Assembly (NCBI RefSeq): GCF_013401515.1
Contig: NZ_CP058529.1
Location: 1,302,001 to 1,366,000 of the forward strand
Direction of reading: 5' to 3'
Length of the DNA stretch: 64,000 nucleotides
From: Halorarum halophilum
GTDB lineage: Archaea; Halobacteriota; Halobacteria; Halobacteriales; Haloferacaceae
Shown here one piece after another: positions 34,082-42,412 of this stretch. Every line of letters begins with the position of its first letter. The stretch's first letter is position 1. Both the position numbers and the translations under genes were made by a program. The notes under the pieces are model-generated. The model did not search any database and was not told where the DNA came from. It worked only from the letters and a program-made list of their open reading frames with translations.

Positions 34082-34401
34082 CCCTCGCGGGCGGGCGTGA
34101 ACGCGTCGATGGCGACGGCGTGGTCGTCGCCGCCCTCGACGCCGTGCCGGTGACCGGGCGGGACGTAGTAGCCGTCGCCCTCCTCGACGTCGCGCGTCTC
34201 GTCGCCGGTGAACGTGAACGACCCCTCGGCGACGTAGCCCGCCTGTTCGTGGGGGTGTTCGTGCACCTGGAGCGTCGCGCTCGGCGCGATGTCGACGCGC
34301 ACCACCATCAGGTCGTCGCTGCTGACGAGGGGGCGGAGTTCGATGCCCTCGTCCGGGACGTACGCCTCGAGCACTTCGGACGGCTGAACGGTCAGCGCCA
34401 T
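34054..34401 (-). CDS. cupin protein, KdgF-like
   Basis: A 115-residue single-domain cupin. Metal-binding motif 1 is HEHPHEQAGYVAEG (about 47-60) and motif 2 is PPGHRHG (about 81-87). The end, DAFTPAREGY, matches the pattern of KdgF-type cupins, which open the ring of unsaturated uronates during pectin or alginate breakdown. That would fit a sugar-acid island. Generic sugar or hydroxyacid-binding cupins remain possible. It overlaps the convergent membrane-protein gene by 28 bases at its 3-prime end and is divergent from the dehydratase at 34671. Confidence 0.75.
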   Translation of the reverse strand: MALTVQPSEVLEAYVPDEGIELRPLVSSDDLMVVRVDIAPSATLQVHEHPHEQAGYVAEGSFTFTGDETRDVEEGDGYYVPPGHRHGVEGGDDHAVAIDAFTPAREGYRERFDHL

Positions 34402-34670
34402 GGCCCCTCATCGCACCCATTCCATATGACCCTGTGGTCGGGGCGACGAGAATTCCGGTGGGGACGGGACTACACTACGCGTACCGTCACCGTCGCCACG
34501 GCTCGGTTCGCAGGCGTGCGTCGGCCCGCTTCGCGGGTGCCGGCCCCCTTTCGTGGACCCAGTTCCGACTCGTGTTCGCCAGACCCGGCGATTCCCGGTC
34601 GGTCCGCTGGACCTCGGAACCCGTCGTGTTGTGTGATAGCTCTTTACGTTCGAACCGCGTTGGCGGGTGC

Positions 34671-35837
34671 ATGCACATCACGGACGTGCGTGCTGTCCCG
34701 CTGTCGGACCCAGTACCGGAGGAAAAACGCCACCGAACGGACCTCGGAACCAAGGTGAAGACGGACGCGACGTTGGTCTTCGTCGAGAGCGACGACGGGT
34801 CGACCGGCGTCGGCGCGTCACTCGGCAACCCGCCGACGATAACGAGCATCGTCGAACACGAACTCGCGCCGCTGCTGCTCGACGAAGATCCCCTCTACAC
34901 GGAACGGCTGTGGGAGAAGATGTACGACGGGTCGCGGTGGAAGCCGTCGCTGGAGCGGGGGTACTCCCAGCCGCGGGAGGACCGCCGGGGCGTGACGCTG
35001 GAGGCCATCTCGGGGCTCGACATCGCGCTGTGGGACCTGAAGGGGAAGCTCCTCGACCAGCCCGTCTACAAGCTGCTCGGCCCAGTCAGGGACGACATCC
35101 GGGCGTACGCGAGCGGCGGGTGGGCTCCGGGCGACGCGGCCGAAGCGGAGCTGCGCGGCTACGCCGAGAAGGGGTTCGACGCCGTGAAGATGCGCGTCGT
35201 CGGCGAGGACGACTTCGCCATCGAGCACACGGTCCGCCGGGTCGAGGCGGCACGGCGCGGCATCGGCGACGACGTCGACCTCATGGTCGACGCCCACGGC
35301 TGTCTGGACGTGTCAACGGCGATCCGGCTCGCCGACGCGCTCGAACCCTACGACATCTCCTGGTTCGAGGAGCCGGTCTCGCCGGACGACCACGCCGGCC
35401 TGGCGGAGGTCCGCCGGGCGACCACCATCCCTATCGCGACGGGCGAACGGGAGTTCACCCGGTTCGATTTCCTGAGCCTCTTCGAGGAGCGCGCGCTCGA
35501 CGTCGCCCAGCCCGACGTCTCCCGCGCCGGCGGGTTCACCGAGATACGTCGTATCGCGGCGATGGCCTCCGCGCGCGGCCTGCGTGTCGCGCCGCACGCC
35601 TGGGGCAGCGGCGTCCTCTTCGCCGCCAGCATCCACCTGGCGATGGCGACGCCGAACTGCCACGTCCTCGAGGTGAGCCAGGGACACATGCCGCTCATGT
35701 ACGACATCTTCGAGGAGGAGTTCGATGTCCGCGACGGCCGCGTCCAGGCGCCCGAGCGCCCCGGACTCGGCTTCACGCTTCGGGAGGACTACGACGAGCG
35801 GTTCTCGTACGTCGACGGCCCCGAGTACGTCTTTTGA
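34671..35837 (+). CDS. enolase superfamily dehydratase (K-x-R type)
   Basis: This 388-residue member has Lys173-M-Arg175 (VKMRVV), Asp207 and His209 (MVDAHG), Glu233 (FEEPVSPDD), Glu259 (ATGERE) and His309 (APHAWGS). The KMR motif, the DAHG box and the overall pattern resemble rhamnonate- and galactarate/talarate-type dehydratases. ATG at 34671 is supported by CTCTTTACG, about 25-31 bases upstream; an adjacent GTTCGAAC palindrome (34648-34655) could be an operator. It is the first of three dehydratase genes on the same strand, each with its own TATA element. Substrate assignment needs the 20s and 50s loops to be compared with known enzymes. Confidence 0.84.
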   Translation: MHITDVRAVPLSDPVPEEKRHRTDLGTKVKTDATLVFVESDDGSTGVGASLGNPPTITSIVEHELAPLLLDEDPLYTERLWEKMYDGSRWKPSLERGYSQPREDRRGVTLEAISGLDIALWDLKGKLLDQPVYKLLGPVRDDIRAYASGGWAPGDAAEAELRGYAEKGFDAVKMRVVGEDDFAIEHTVRRVEAARRGIGDDVDLMVDAHGCLDVSTAIRLADALEPYDISWFEEPVSPDDHAGLAEVRRATTIPIATGEREFTRFDFLSLFEERALDVAQPDVSRAGGFTEIRRIAAMASARGLRVAPHAWGSGVLFAASIHLAMATPNCHVLEVSQGHMPLMYDIFEEEFDVRDGRVQAPERPGLGFTLREDYDERFSYVDGPEYVF

Positions 35838-35941
35838 CTGTGGTTCGGTCCGGTCGACCGCGGCACAGTTCGGTCAACGAGGCGCCTCACGGTGCCCGCC
35901 GCGGGTATCTTTATGTCCTCCCCTCCGCGAGAGGGGTTCAC

Positions 35942-37168
35942 ATGCGACTCACGAACGTCACGGCACACACGCTCTCCTCGCCCATCGACCCCCCACAGGA
36001 TCGCCACTTCGCGGGCGGCGTCCGCCGGCTGCTCAAGCGGGACTTTGTCCTCGTCGTCGTCGAGACGGCGGACGGGGAAGTAGGTGTCGCGCCTGGCGGC
36101 GCCTCGAGTTCTGCGATGCGTGAGTACTTCGAGGGCGCCTCCCAGGACGACTTCGCCAGCGTCATCGAGGAGGTGGTCGCCCCCGAGGTGACGGGCGACC
36201 CGATCGAGGATCCGGCCGAGATACACGAGCGAATCGCGGCCGCCGGCCTCCCCGAGATGCTCGAATCGCAGGCCGTCTCGGTCGTCGACGTCGCGTACCA
36301 CGACATCCTCGGCAAGCGCCGCGGCATCCCGGTGTACGATCTGCTCGCCGACGGCGACGTGACGACCCGGATGCCGTTGTACGCCAGCGCCGGAATGTAC
36401 ATGCCCCCCGAGGGGTACGCGGACCAGGCCGCCGCGATACGGGACCGGGGATTCAAGGGGTACAAGTACCGCCCGGGACTGGGCTACGACGACGACCTCC
36501 GGACCATTCGCCTCATCCGCGAAGCCGTGGGCGACGACATGGAGATTATGGTCGACGCCCACACCTGGTGGAAGATGGGCGACGCCTCCTACTCGTTCGA
36601 CGAACTCGTCGACTTGGTGACCGAGATGGAGGCGTTCGACCCCTACTGGCTGGAAGAACCGGTGCCGCCGGCCGACTACGACGCCTACCGGGACCTGGCC
36701 GCCGAGGTGGAGGTCACGCTGGCCGGCGGCGAGAGCGAGGAGTCGCCGGAGGGCCTCGTCGAACTCGCGGAGACGGGCGCCGTCGGCTTCCTCCAGGGCG
36801 ACGTCCGACACCACCGGGGCTACACGGGGTGCTGGGAGGTCGTCGAACACTGCCGGGGGACGGACGTGACGTTCCTGCCGCACAACTTCGGGACGAACCT
36901 GGGGCTGGTCGCGAACGCCCACCTCGCGGCGGCGACGCCGCTGGAGGGCTACCTGGAGTATCCGGTCTTCGGCGACGACGTCGCGGGCATGTACCCCTTC
37001 CCGCTGGCCGAGGAGATCCTCGTCGACGACATCGACATCGAGGACGGCTACTTCGAGGTGCCTGACGGCCCGGGCCTCGGGGTGGAAGTCGACTTCGACG
37101 CCGTCGAGGAGTATCCCCACATCGACGGTCCCTGGACGGAGTTCCTCGACGAGGACGAAGTCGAGTAA
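35942..37168 (+). CDS. enolase superfamily dehydratase (K-x-R type), unusual variant
   Basis: A 408-residue member with Lys175-Y-Arg177 (YKYRPG), Asp205 and His207 (MVDAHTWW), Glu238 (LEEPV), Glu264 (AGGESEE) and His314 (LPHNFGTN). Between the third metal ligand and the catalytic His the sequence is unusual: GFLQGDVRHHRGYTGC (282-297) takes the place of the usual QPDxxxxGGxxE, so the Asp that normally pairs with His sits in a different context. The extra Trp pair after the first metal ligand and the acidic C-terminal tail are also distinctive. A CTTTATG element about 30 bases before the ATG supports the start. Substrate unknown. Confidence 0.8.
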   Translation: MRLTNVTAHTLSSPIDPPQDRHFAGGVRRLLKRDFVLVVVETADGEVGVAPGGASSSAMREYFEGASQDDFASVIEEVVAPEVTGDPIEDPAEIHERIAAAGLPEMLESQAVSVVDVAYHDILGKRRGIPVYDLLADGDVTTRMPLYASAGMYMPPEGYADQAAAIRDRGFKGYKYRPGLGYDDDLRTIRLIREAVGDDMEIMVDAHTWWKMGDASYSFDELVDLVTEMEAFDPYWLEEPVPPADYDAYRDLAAEVEVTLAGGESEESPEGLVELAETGAVGFLQGDVRHHRGYTGCWEVVEHCRGTDVTFLPHNFGTNLGLVANAHLAAATPLEGYLEYPVFGDDVAGMYPFPLAEEILVDDIDIEDGYFEVPDGPGLGVEVDFDAVEEYPHIDGPWTEFLDEDEVE

Positions 37169-37217
37169 CCACCCCATTCCCGGGCGTCGACGCCACGGAA
37201 GACCCCGTGGACGAGAA

Positions 37218-37224
37218 CTTATAT
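37218..37224 (+). promoter_or_regulatory. TATA element for the dehydratase at 37248
   Basis: CTTATAT lies 24-30 bases before the ATG at 37248. It shows that this gene has its own promoter despite following another dehydratase closely. Confidence 0.6.
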
Positions 37225-37247
37225 CTCGGCGACCCGGGTCAGGAACC

Positions 37248-38381
37248 ATGCGAGTCACTGAAGTCGACGCGATACCACTGGCGCACGAACTCGACGAGGG
37301 AAGGTCGTTCGGACACGCCCGGGGACTGACATCGAGGCGGAGCTGCGTGCTCGTCCGTGCCGAGACGGCCGACGGCACCGTCGGGTGGGGGGAAGCACTC
37401 GCGACGCCGCGGACGACTGCGGCCGCCGTCGACGAGGTGCTCGCGCCGATGGTCGAGGGAATCGACCCCTACGAGGTGGAGACGCTGGTCGAACGGACGC
37501 ACGCCGAGGCGTACAACGTCGCCGGCGGCCCCGTCCTCCAGAGCGCGCTCTCGGCCGTCGACGTCGCTCTATGGGACATCATCGGGAAATCGGTGGACGA
37601 ACCCGTCTACCGCCTGCTCGGCGGGGGCGACGCCGATCACGTCGTCCCGTACGCGTCGACGATGTACATCACCGAGTGGGAAGAGGACCCCGCCGATCCT
37701 ATCAGGGACGCCGTCGACGAGGGGTTCACGGCGGCGAAACTGAAGATCGGCCGCGGGGTGGAAGACGACAGGCGCCGCGTCGAAACCGCTCGGAACCTCC
37801 TCGGCGACGACGCCCACCTCATGGTCGACTACAACGGCAACTACCGGCTGAAACAGGCCATCCGATCGGTCGAGGCGCTCGAACCCTACGACCTCACCTG
37901 GATAGAGGAACCTGTCCCGCCGGAGGACTACACCGGTCTCCGCAAACTCACCGACCGCGTAGACGTACCCGTCGCCACGGGCGAGTCGCACTTCGGGCGC
38001 TTCGACTACGGACGACTCATCAGGGACCACGCCGTCGACATCGTCCAACCGGACCTCGGCCGGGCGGGCGGCCTCTCGGAGTCGCGTTTCCTCGCGAAAC
38101 TCGCGACGACGGAGAACGTCGCCGTCTACCCGCACGTCTGGAACGGCGGCGTCGGCGTCGCCGCCGCGCTCCAGTTCGCGGCGAGTCTACCCTCGTACCC
38201 CCACAACGACAACCTCCCCGACCCGTTTCTGTTCGAGTTCGACCGCAGCGAGAACCCGCTCCGGGAGGAACTCATCACGGAGCCGTTCGACCCGAGCGGC
38301 GGCACGCTCGACGTGCCGCAGCGGCCGGGGCTCGGCGTCGAAGTCGACGAAGCGGCGGTCGAACGCTATCGAGTGGACTGA
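37248..38381 (+). CDS. enolase superfamily enzyme, KxK mandelate racemase/MLE type
   Basis: A 377-residue protein with Lys164-L-Lys166 (AKLKIG), Asp194 and Asn196 (MVDYNGNY), Glu220 (IEEPVPPED), Glu246 (ATGESHF), Asp269 (QPDLGRAGG) and His296 (PHVWNGG). With both base sites intact it could be a dehydratase or an epimerase. The AxLKIG-DxNGNY pattern is shared with muconate lactonizing-enzyme-like and mandelate racemase-like proteins. It is the third dehydratase in a row on the plus strand and is followed by an AT-rich, T-tract-containing stretch that probably terminates transcription. Substrate unknown. Confidence 0.84.
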   Translation: MRVTEVDAIPLAHELDEGRSFGHARGLTSRRSCVLVRAETADGTVGWGEALATPRTTAAAVDEVLAPMVEGIDPYEVETLVERTHAEAYNVAGGPVLQSALSAVDVALWDIIGKSVDEPVYRLLGGGDADHVVPYASTMYITEWEEDPADPIRDAVDEGFTAAKLKIGRGVEDDRRRVETARNLLGDDAHLMVDYNGNYRLKQAIRSVEALEPYDLTWIEEPVPPEDYTGLRKLTDRVDVPVATGESHFGRFDYGRLIRDHAVDIVQPDLGRAGGLSESRFLAKLATTENVAVYPHVWNGGVGVAAALQFAASLPSYPHNDNLPDPFLFEFDRSENPLREELITEPFDPSGGTLDVPQRPGLGVEVDEAAVERYRVD

Positions 38382-38410
38382 GGCGACCGGTCGACCCCGC
38401 CGAAGAGGGT

Positions 38411-38450
38411 GTTAATTTATGCACCGATTCTAGCATTTTTCTTTATTGGA
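38411..38450 (+). terminator. probable T-tract terminator
   Basis: Starting 30 bases after the stop of the preceding gene, the sequence becomes AT-rich with TTAATTTAT (38412-38420) and CATTTTTCTTTATT (38434-38447). Archaeal termination commonly uses such U-tracts without a hairpin. This separates the plus-strand dehydratases from the minus-strand pair that ends at 38566. Confidence 0.45.
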
Positions 38451-38565
38451 TAGAAATATAGTTCGTCCGTGAGTGAACGTGACTTAGTTCCCGAGTCGTC
38501 GACGACTGTCCACGATTTTCCGTGGGTGCGGACAACGACTGGCGAGCGAGCGGCCCCAAGGCCGC

Positions 38566-39786
38566 CTACGCGAACATCGTGCCCGGGTCGTGGAGGTGTT
38601 CCTTCGCGACCTCCTCGTTCAGCTCGATGCCGAGGCCGGGTTCCTCGGGCACCTCGATGTAACCGTCCTCAATGAGCGGATCCTCGTGGTCGTGGAGGTC
38701 GTCCCACCAGTCGACTTCGAGCGCGTGGAACTCCAGCACGTCGAAGTTGGGGACGCACGCCCCGAGGTGGACGCAGGCCATCGTGCCGATGGGGCCACAG
38801 ACGTTGTGCGGCGAGAAGGCGATGTAGTTCTCCTCGGCGCGGTTGGCGATCGCCTTCGACTCGGCGAGCCCGCCGCACGTCGAGGGGTCCGGCGTGATGA
38901 TGTCGACGCCGAAGTCGTACAGCAGGTCCTTGAACTCGTGGACGCGGAATCGGTTCTCGCCAGTGGCGATGGGAACCGGCGAGACGCGAGTTATCTCGCG
39001 CTGGGCATCCATGTTCTCCGGCGGCACGGGGTCTTCGAGCCACATCAGGTCGTACGGTTCGAGCTTCCGGCAGAGCCGTTTCGCGCTGTCCATCGAGTAG
39101 TCCCAGTGGATGTCGAACGCCAGGTCGATCTCATAGCCGATCTCGTCGCGGATGGCCTCGACGGTGTCGACCTTCCGCTGGATTGCGGCGTTCGAGACCC
39201 GCCCGTTGTATGGGTCCGGGTGGTTGTCGAACGGCTGGTCGAGGTCGAACTTCAGCGCGGAAAAGCCCATGTCGGCGACGCGGCCCGCCTCCTGGGCGTA
39301 CGCCTCGACCGCGTACGCGTCGTCGGACGCCGGCGAGTGGTAGCCGGCGTCCGTAGCGAACGCCTCACCGGCGTGGCAGTCGCAGTAGATTCGCACCTCG
39401 TCGCGGTACTTGCCGCCGAGCAACTGGTAGACGGGGACGTCGAGCACCTTGCCGGCGACGTCCCACAGCGCGATCTCGATGCCGGTCGCCGCGGTGACGA
39501 CCTTGCCCGTGGTGCCGCTGTGGCCGGACGTCTCCTGGACCATCCGGCGGAACAGTCGCTCGACGTCGAGGGGGTTCTCGCCGACAAGGAATCGCTTCAT
39601 GTACTCGACGATGGCGGTGACGCCGCCGCCTCGGTAGGACTCGCCGATGCCGGTCACGCCGGCGTCGGTGTGGACCTTGACAATGTTCCACTCGAAGTTC
39701 CCCTTGACGACGCAGGTCTCGATGTCGGTTATCTCGACGTCGCGCTCCGGCACGCGGTTCGTGGCGTGGTTGGAATAATCTCTCAT
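38566..39786 (-). CDS. enolase superfamily dehydratase, gluconate/xylonate dehydratase-like (K-x-D type)
   Basis: The 406-residue product shares the VPERDVEITDIE N-terminal block (12-23) and YCDCHAGE (134-141) with haloarchaeal D-gluconate/D-xylonate dehydratases. Active-site residues are Lys179-F-Asp181, Asp225 and His227 (FDIHWDY), Glu251 (LEDPVPPEN), Glu277 (ATGEN) and His327 (SPHNVCGP). Compared with its paralogs at 22837 and 50232 it has a longer loop around 145-160 (GYHSPASDDA), a likely specificity determinant. TTTTATG lies 32-38 bases before the start, so a short leader is possible. It follows the dehydratase at 39851 by 64 bases on the same strand. Confidence 0.84.
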   Translation of the reverse strand: MRDYSNHATNRVPERDVEITDIETCVVKGNFEWNIVKVHTDAGVTGIGESYRGGGVTAIVEYMKRFLVGENPLDVERLFRRMVQETSGHSGTTGKVVTAATGIEIALWDVAGKVLDVPVYQLLGGKYRDEVRIYCDCHAGEAFATDAGYHSPASDDAYAVEAYAQEAGRVADMGFSALKFDLDQPFDNHPDPYNGRVSNAAIQRKVDTVEAIRDEIGYEIDLAFDIHWDYSMDSAKRLCRKLEPYDLMWLEDPVPPENMDAQREITRVSPVPIATGENRFRVHEFKDLLYDFGVDIITPDPSTCGGLAESKAIANRAEENYIAFSPHNVCGPIGTMACVHLGACVPNFDVLEFHALEVDWWDDLHDHEDPLIEDGYIEVPEEPGLGIELNEEVAKEHLHDPGTMFA

Positions 39787-39850
39787 GTCGGCTACGTCCT
39801 GTCCCGTCGCATCGAATCATAAAAGCTCCTCTCCCCGCAATCCCGGTCGC

Positions 39851-40954
39851 TCAGATGCGGAACTGTTCGAGCGCATCGTCGTCGAGTTCGACGCCGTGGC
39901 CGTCGCGGTCGGGGATTTCGAGGTAGCCGTCCTCGGCCTCCATCGGGTGGACGAGGACATCGTCGAACGCCTTCACGTCGGAGTCGCGGTAGAAGAACTC
40001 CGCCCAGAGGCCGTTCTCGATGGCGCCGAGTAGGTGGACGTGGAGGTCCCAATTGTAGTGGGGCGCGACGGGGATGTCGCGGGCGGCCGCGGCGTTCGCG
40101 ACGCGCATCCACTCGGTGACGCCGCCGACGACGGTGACGTCCGGCTGGATTATCTCGACCGCGCCGGAGTCCATCAGGTGCTCGAAGCCGTAGCGGGTGA
40201 ACTCCAGTTCGCCGGCCGCGACGGGGTACGAGAGCGCGGCGTTCACCTCGCTCATCAGGTCGATGCTGTCGGGCATTACCGGCTCCTCAATGAAGTAGGG
40301 GTCGTACTCGCCGAAGGCGCGGCAGGCCCGAACGGCCTCCTGTTTGTTCGACCACTTGCCGTTGGCGTCCATGAGGAGCGTCCGGTCGGGGCCGATCGTC
40401 TCTCGGACGGTGCGGACGCGTTCGACTTCCTCCTCGACCGATCTCCGGCCGACCTTCATCTTGACCGTGTTGTGTCCCCGGTCGACGTACGTCCGCATCT
40501 CCTCGCGGAGCCCCTCGAGCCCCTTCGACTCGCGGTAGTAGCCGCCGCTTGCGTAGGCGGGTATCCGCTCCTTACTCCCGCCGAGGAGTTTGTAGAGCGG
40601 CATCCCGGCGGCCTTCGCCTTGATGTCCCACAGCGCGATGTCGAGGATGGAGATGGCACGCACCATGACGCCCTTGCGGCCGATCTGGACGGTCCCGTCG
40701 AACATCTCCCGCCAGAGGCGTGTCGTGTCCCGCGGGTCCTCGCCCTCGAGCATCGGCGCGAGCACGTCGGAGGCGGCGTCGGCGACGAGTTTGGCGCCGC
40801 CGTAGCCCAGCGAGTAGCCGAGCCCCTCGTGCCCCTCGTCGGTCCGGACGTAGACGATAGCGTGGTCCCGCTCCTCGACGGTTCGGGTGGCGAACGACAC
40901 CGGTTCCTCGAGCGGTATCGAGACCGCGAAACTCTCGATTTCGGTGATTTCCAT
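39851..40954 (-). CDS. enolase superfamily enzyme, KxK mandelate racemase type
   Basis: This 367-residue protein has the full mandelate racemase set: Lys165-M-Lys167 (VKMKVG), Asp196 and Asn198 (MDANGKW), Glu223 (IEEPVMPD), Glu249 (AAGELEF), Asp272 (QPDVTVVGG) and His299 (APHYNWDLH). The intact opposing bases allow racemisation or dehydration. Among family members here it is closest to the gene at 16706. ATG at 40954 starts family similarity (MEITEIES); an A-rich element lies about 27 bases upstream. Next to a gluconate/xylonate-like dehydratase it may supply or use the same aldonate family. Confidence 0.84.
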   Translation of the reverse strand: MEITEIESFAVSIPLEEPVSFATRTVEERDHAIVYVRTDEGHEGLGYSLGYGGAKLVADAASDVLAPMLEGEDPRDTTRLWREMFDGTVQIGRKGVMVRAISILDIALWDIKAKAAGMPLYKLLGGSKERIPAYASGGYYRESKGLEGLREEMRTYVDRGHNTVKMKVGRRSVEEEVERVRTVRETIGPDRTLLMDANGKWSNKQEAVRACRAFGEYDPYFIEEPVMPDSIDLMSEVNAALSYPVAAGELEFTRYGFEHLMDSGAVEIIQPDVTVVGGVTEWMRVANAAAARDIPVAPHYNWDLHVHLLGAIENGLWAEFFYRDSDVKAFDDVLVHPMEAEDGYLEIPDRDGHGVELDDDALEQFRI

Positions 40955-41025
40955 GCGTACGCGTGTCGATACGATGTGAGGAGAAAACGCTTTTGGTGAG
41001 GTAACATCCCACACGCCGAGAGCTC

Positions 41026-42066
41026 TCAGGCCGGCCGTTCCGCGAGGCGCAGCAGGCGCCCCCGCAGCGACCGAACCTCGCCGGCGTACGGCCCGGCGGT
41101 GCCGTACTCGAGACGCTCACCCAGCGCGGCCGCCACTTCCCGCTCTGCCTCGTGGAGGTCCGTCTCGATGTCAGCCGCCCGCTCCTGCTGGTCGGGCGTG
41201 AGCGACCCCTCGCGGGCCGTCCGGAGGTGCGTCCTGACGTCCCGGCTCATCTCGATGGCCTGTCGGCCGTCCTCAACGATGTAGGCCGATTCGTTTTTCT
41301 CCCAGGCCACCTCGACCGCCTCCTCGGAGAGCGCGCCGACCAGGAACTCGGCCTTCCCGAGGCGTGCGTCGGTCGGCGTCGTGCCGGGATCGAAGTCGGC
41401 GCGGGCGTCGTAGGAGACGAGCACGGCCTTCTCGGGGGCGGTGTAGGTGTCGGTCGCGTACGCCGTGTTGACGACGCCCATGACCCCAATGACGAGGATA
41501 GCAACGAGGCCGAGCGCGAGGAACCACCTGGGGGCGCCGCGGACGGGGATCGGTCCGACTAGTGGGTTGTTCGAGTGGCTCCGCATCGACACGTCCCGGA
41601 GGTCGGCCACCCACTCCGCCAGCGTCCGCGTCCTCTCGGAGGCGCCGGTGACGACGAGCCGCCCGCTGTCGGTGAGCCGGACGAACGAGTTGTGGAAGCC
41701 GCCGTGTTTGACCATCAACCCCTCGCCCTCGGAGAACGACTCCCGACGGACGGAGTCGGCGATGTCGCCGCCGACGGCGTCGGCGATGATCGTGAGCGCC
41801 CCGTCGGGGTTCGGGTCGGGTTCGTCCGAGACGAACGTCGCGTCGAGTTCCGCGGCGCCACGGCGGCGGGCCACGAGGTACCGCCTCCCGCGGCGCGACC
41901 AAAGCTTCGCGTACGCGAGCGCTCTCGGGAGCAGCAGAATTGTCAGCGCGGTGATGACGCCCGGCAGGAACCGGAGCGGGCCGCCGTAGGCGACGGCGGC
42001 CCAGACGCTCAGCGCGAACAGGAACGTGCCGGACGAAACGGAGACGACGCGTAGCCAGTTCGTCAT
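41026..42066 (-). CDS. hypothetical membrane protein with three helices
   Basis: Function unknown. The 346-residue protein has two N-terminal helices (about 9-29 and 33-53), a cytoplasmic-looking domain (about 60-178) containing a KHGGFHNSFVRL segment, a third helix (about 181-201) and a C-terminal acidic, helical domain with coiled-coil character (about 270-340, rich in Glu, Arg and Ala). Its start overlaps the stop of the 96-residue upstream gene (ATGA), so the two form an operon. Nothing links it to sugar acids. It interrupts the catabolic genes like a separate, perhaps older, insertion or a conserved core pair. Confidence 0.65.
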   Translation of the reverse strand: MTNWLRVVSVSSGTFLFALSVWAAVAYGGPLRFLPGVITALTILLLPRALAYAKLWSRRGRRYLVARRRGAAELDATFVSDEPDPNPDGALTIIADAVGGDIADSVRRESFSEGEGLMVKHGGFHNSFVRLTDSGRLVVTGASERTRTLAEWVADLRDVSMRSHSNNPLVGPIPVRGAPRWFLALGLVAILVIGVMGVVNTAYATDTYTAPEKAVLVSYDARADFDPGTTPTDARLGKAEFLVGALSEEAVEVAWEKNESAYIVEDGRQAIEMSRDVRTHLRTAREGSLTPDQQERAADIETDLHEAEREVAAALGERLEYGTAGPYAGEVRSLRGRLLRLAERPA

Positions 42067-42353
42067 CGCCAGGCGAAGAGGGCCTGTTTGAGACGGCCGA
42101 AGAGACTGACCTGGCGCGAGCGTATCTCCGACTCGATTATCGGTTCGAGCTTCCGGTCGAGGTCCTCGCGGTTCTCGAAGCGGTCGACGTCGTTGTCGAC
42201 GAACAGCTCCGAGACCATGATCATGTGCCGGCCGTCCTCGTCGAGCTTGACGTTCTTGAGGGCGTGTTCGCGTTCGAGGCGGGTGACCGTCACCGGATAG
42301 CTCCACCCGGAATCCTCGATGAGTTCGTGGATGGCATCCAGGCCGTAGGTCAT
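42063..42353 (-). CDS. hypothetical small haloarchaeal protein
   Basis: A 96-residue soluble protein that I cannot assign. The segment HELIEDSGWSYPVTVTRLER and the later RFENREDLDRKLEPI resemble small haloarchaeal proteins of the DUF5789 type, but this is from memory of the pattern. It is the first gene of a two-gene operon with the three-helix membrane protein (four-base ATGA overlap). A perfect TTTATA (42377-42382) lies 24-29 bases before the start, so the operon has its own leaderless promoter. Confidence 0.65.
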   Translation of the reverse strand: MTYGLDAIHELIEDSGWSYPVTVTRLEREHALKNVKLDEDGRHMIMVSELFVDNDVDRFENREDLDRKLEPIIESEIRSRQVSLFGRLKQALFAWR

Positions 42354-42376
42354 ATCCGATGTAGTCCGTCCGATGG

Positions 42377-42382
42377 TATAAA
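42377..42382 (-). promoter_or_regulatory. TATA element of the small-protein/membrane-protein operon
   Basis: TTTATA on the minus strand lies 24-29 bases before the ATG at 42353, the standard spacing for a leaderless haloarchaeal gene. Confidence 0.6.
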
Positions 42383-42412
42383 TGTACTACGCACGCGCCG
42401 TCGCCGGGCGAC

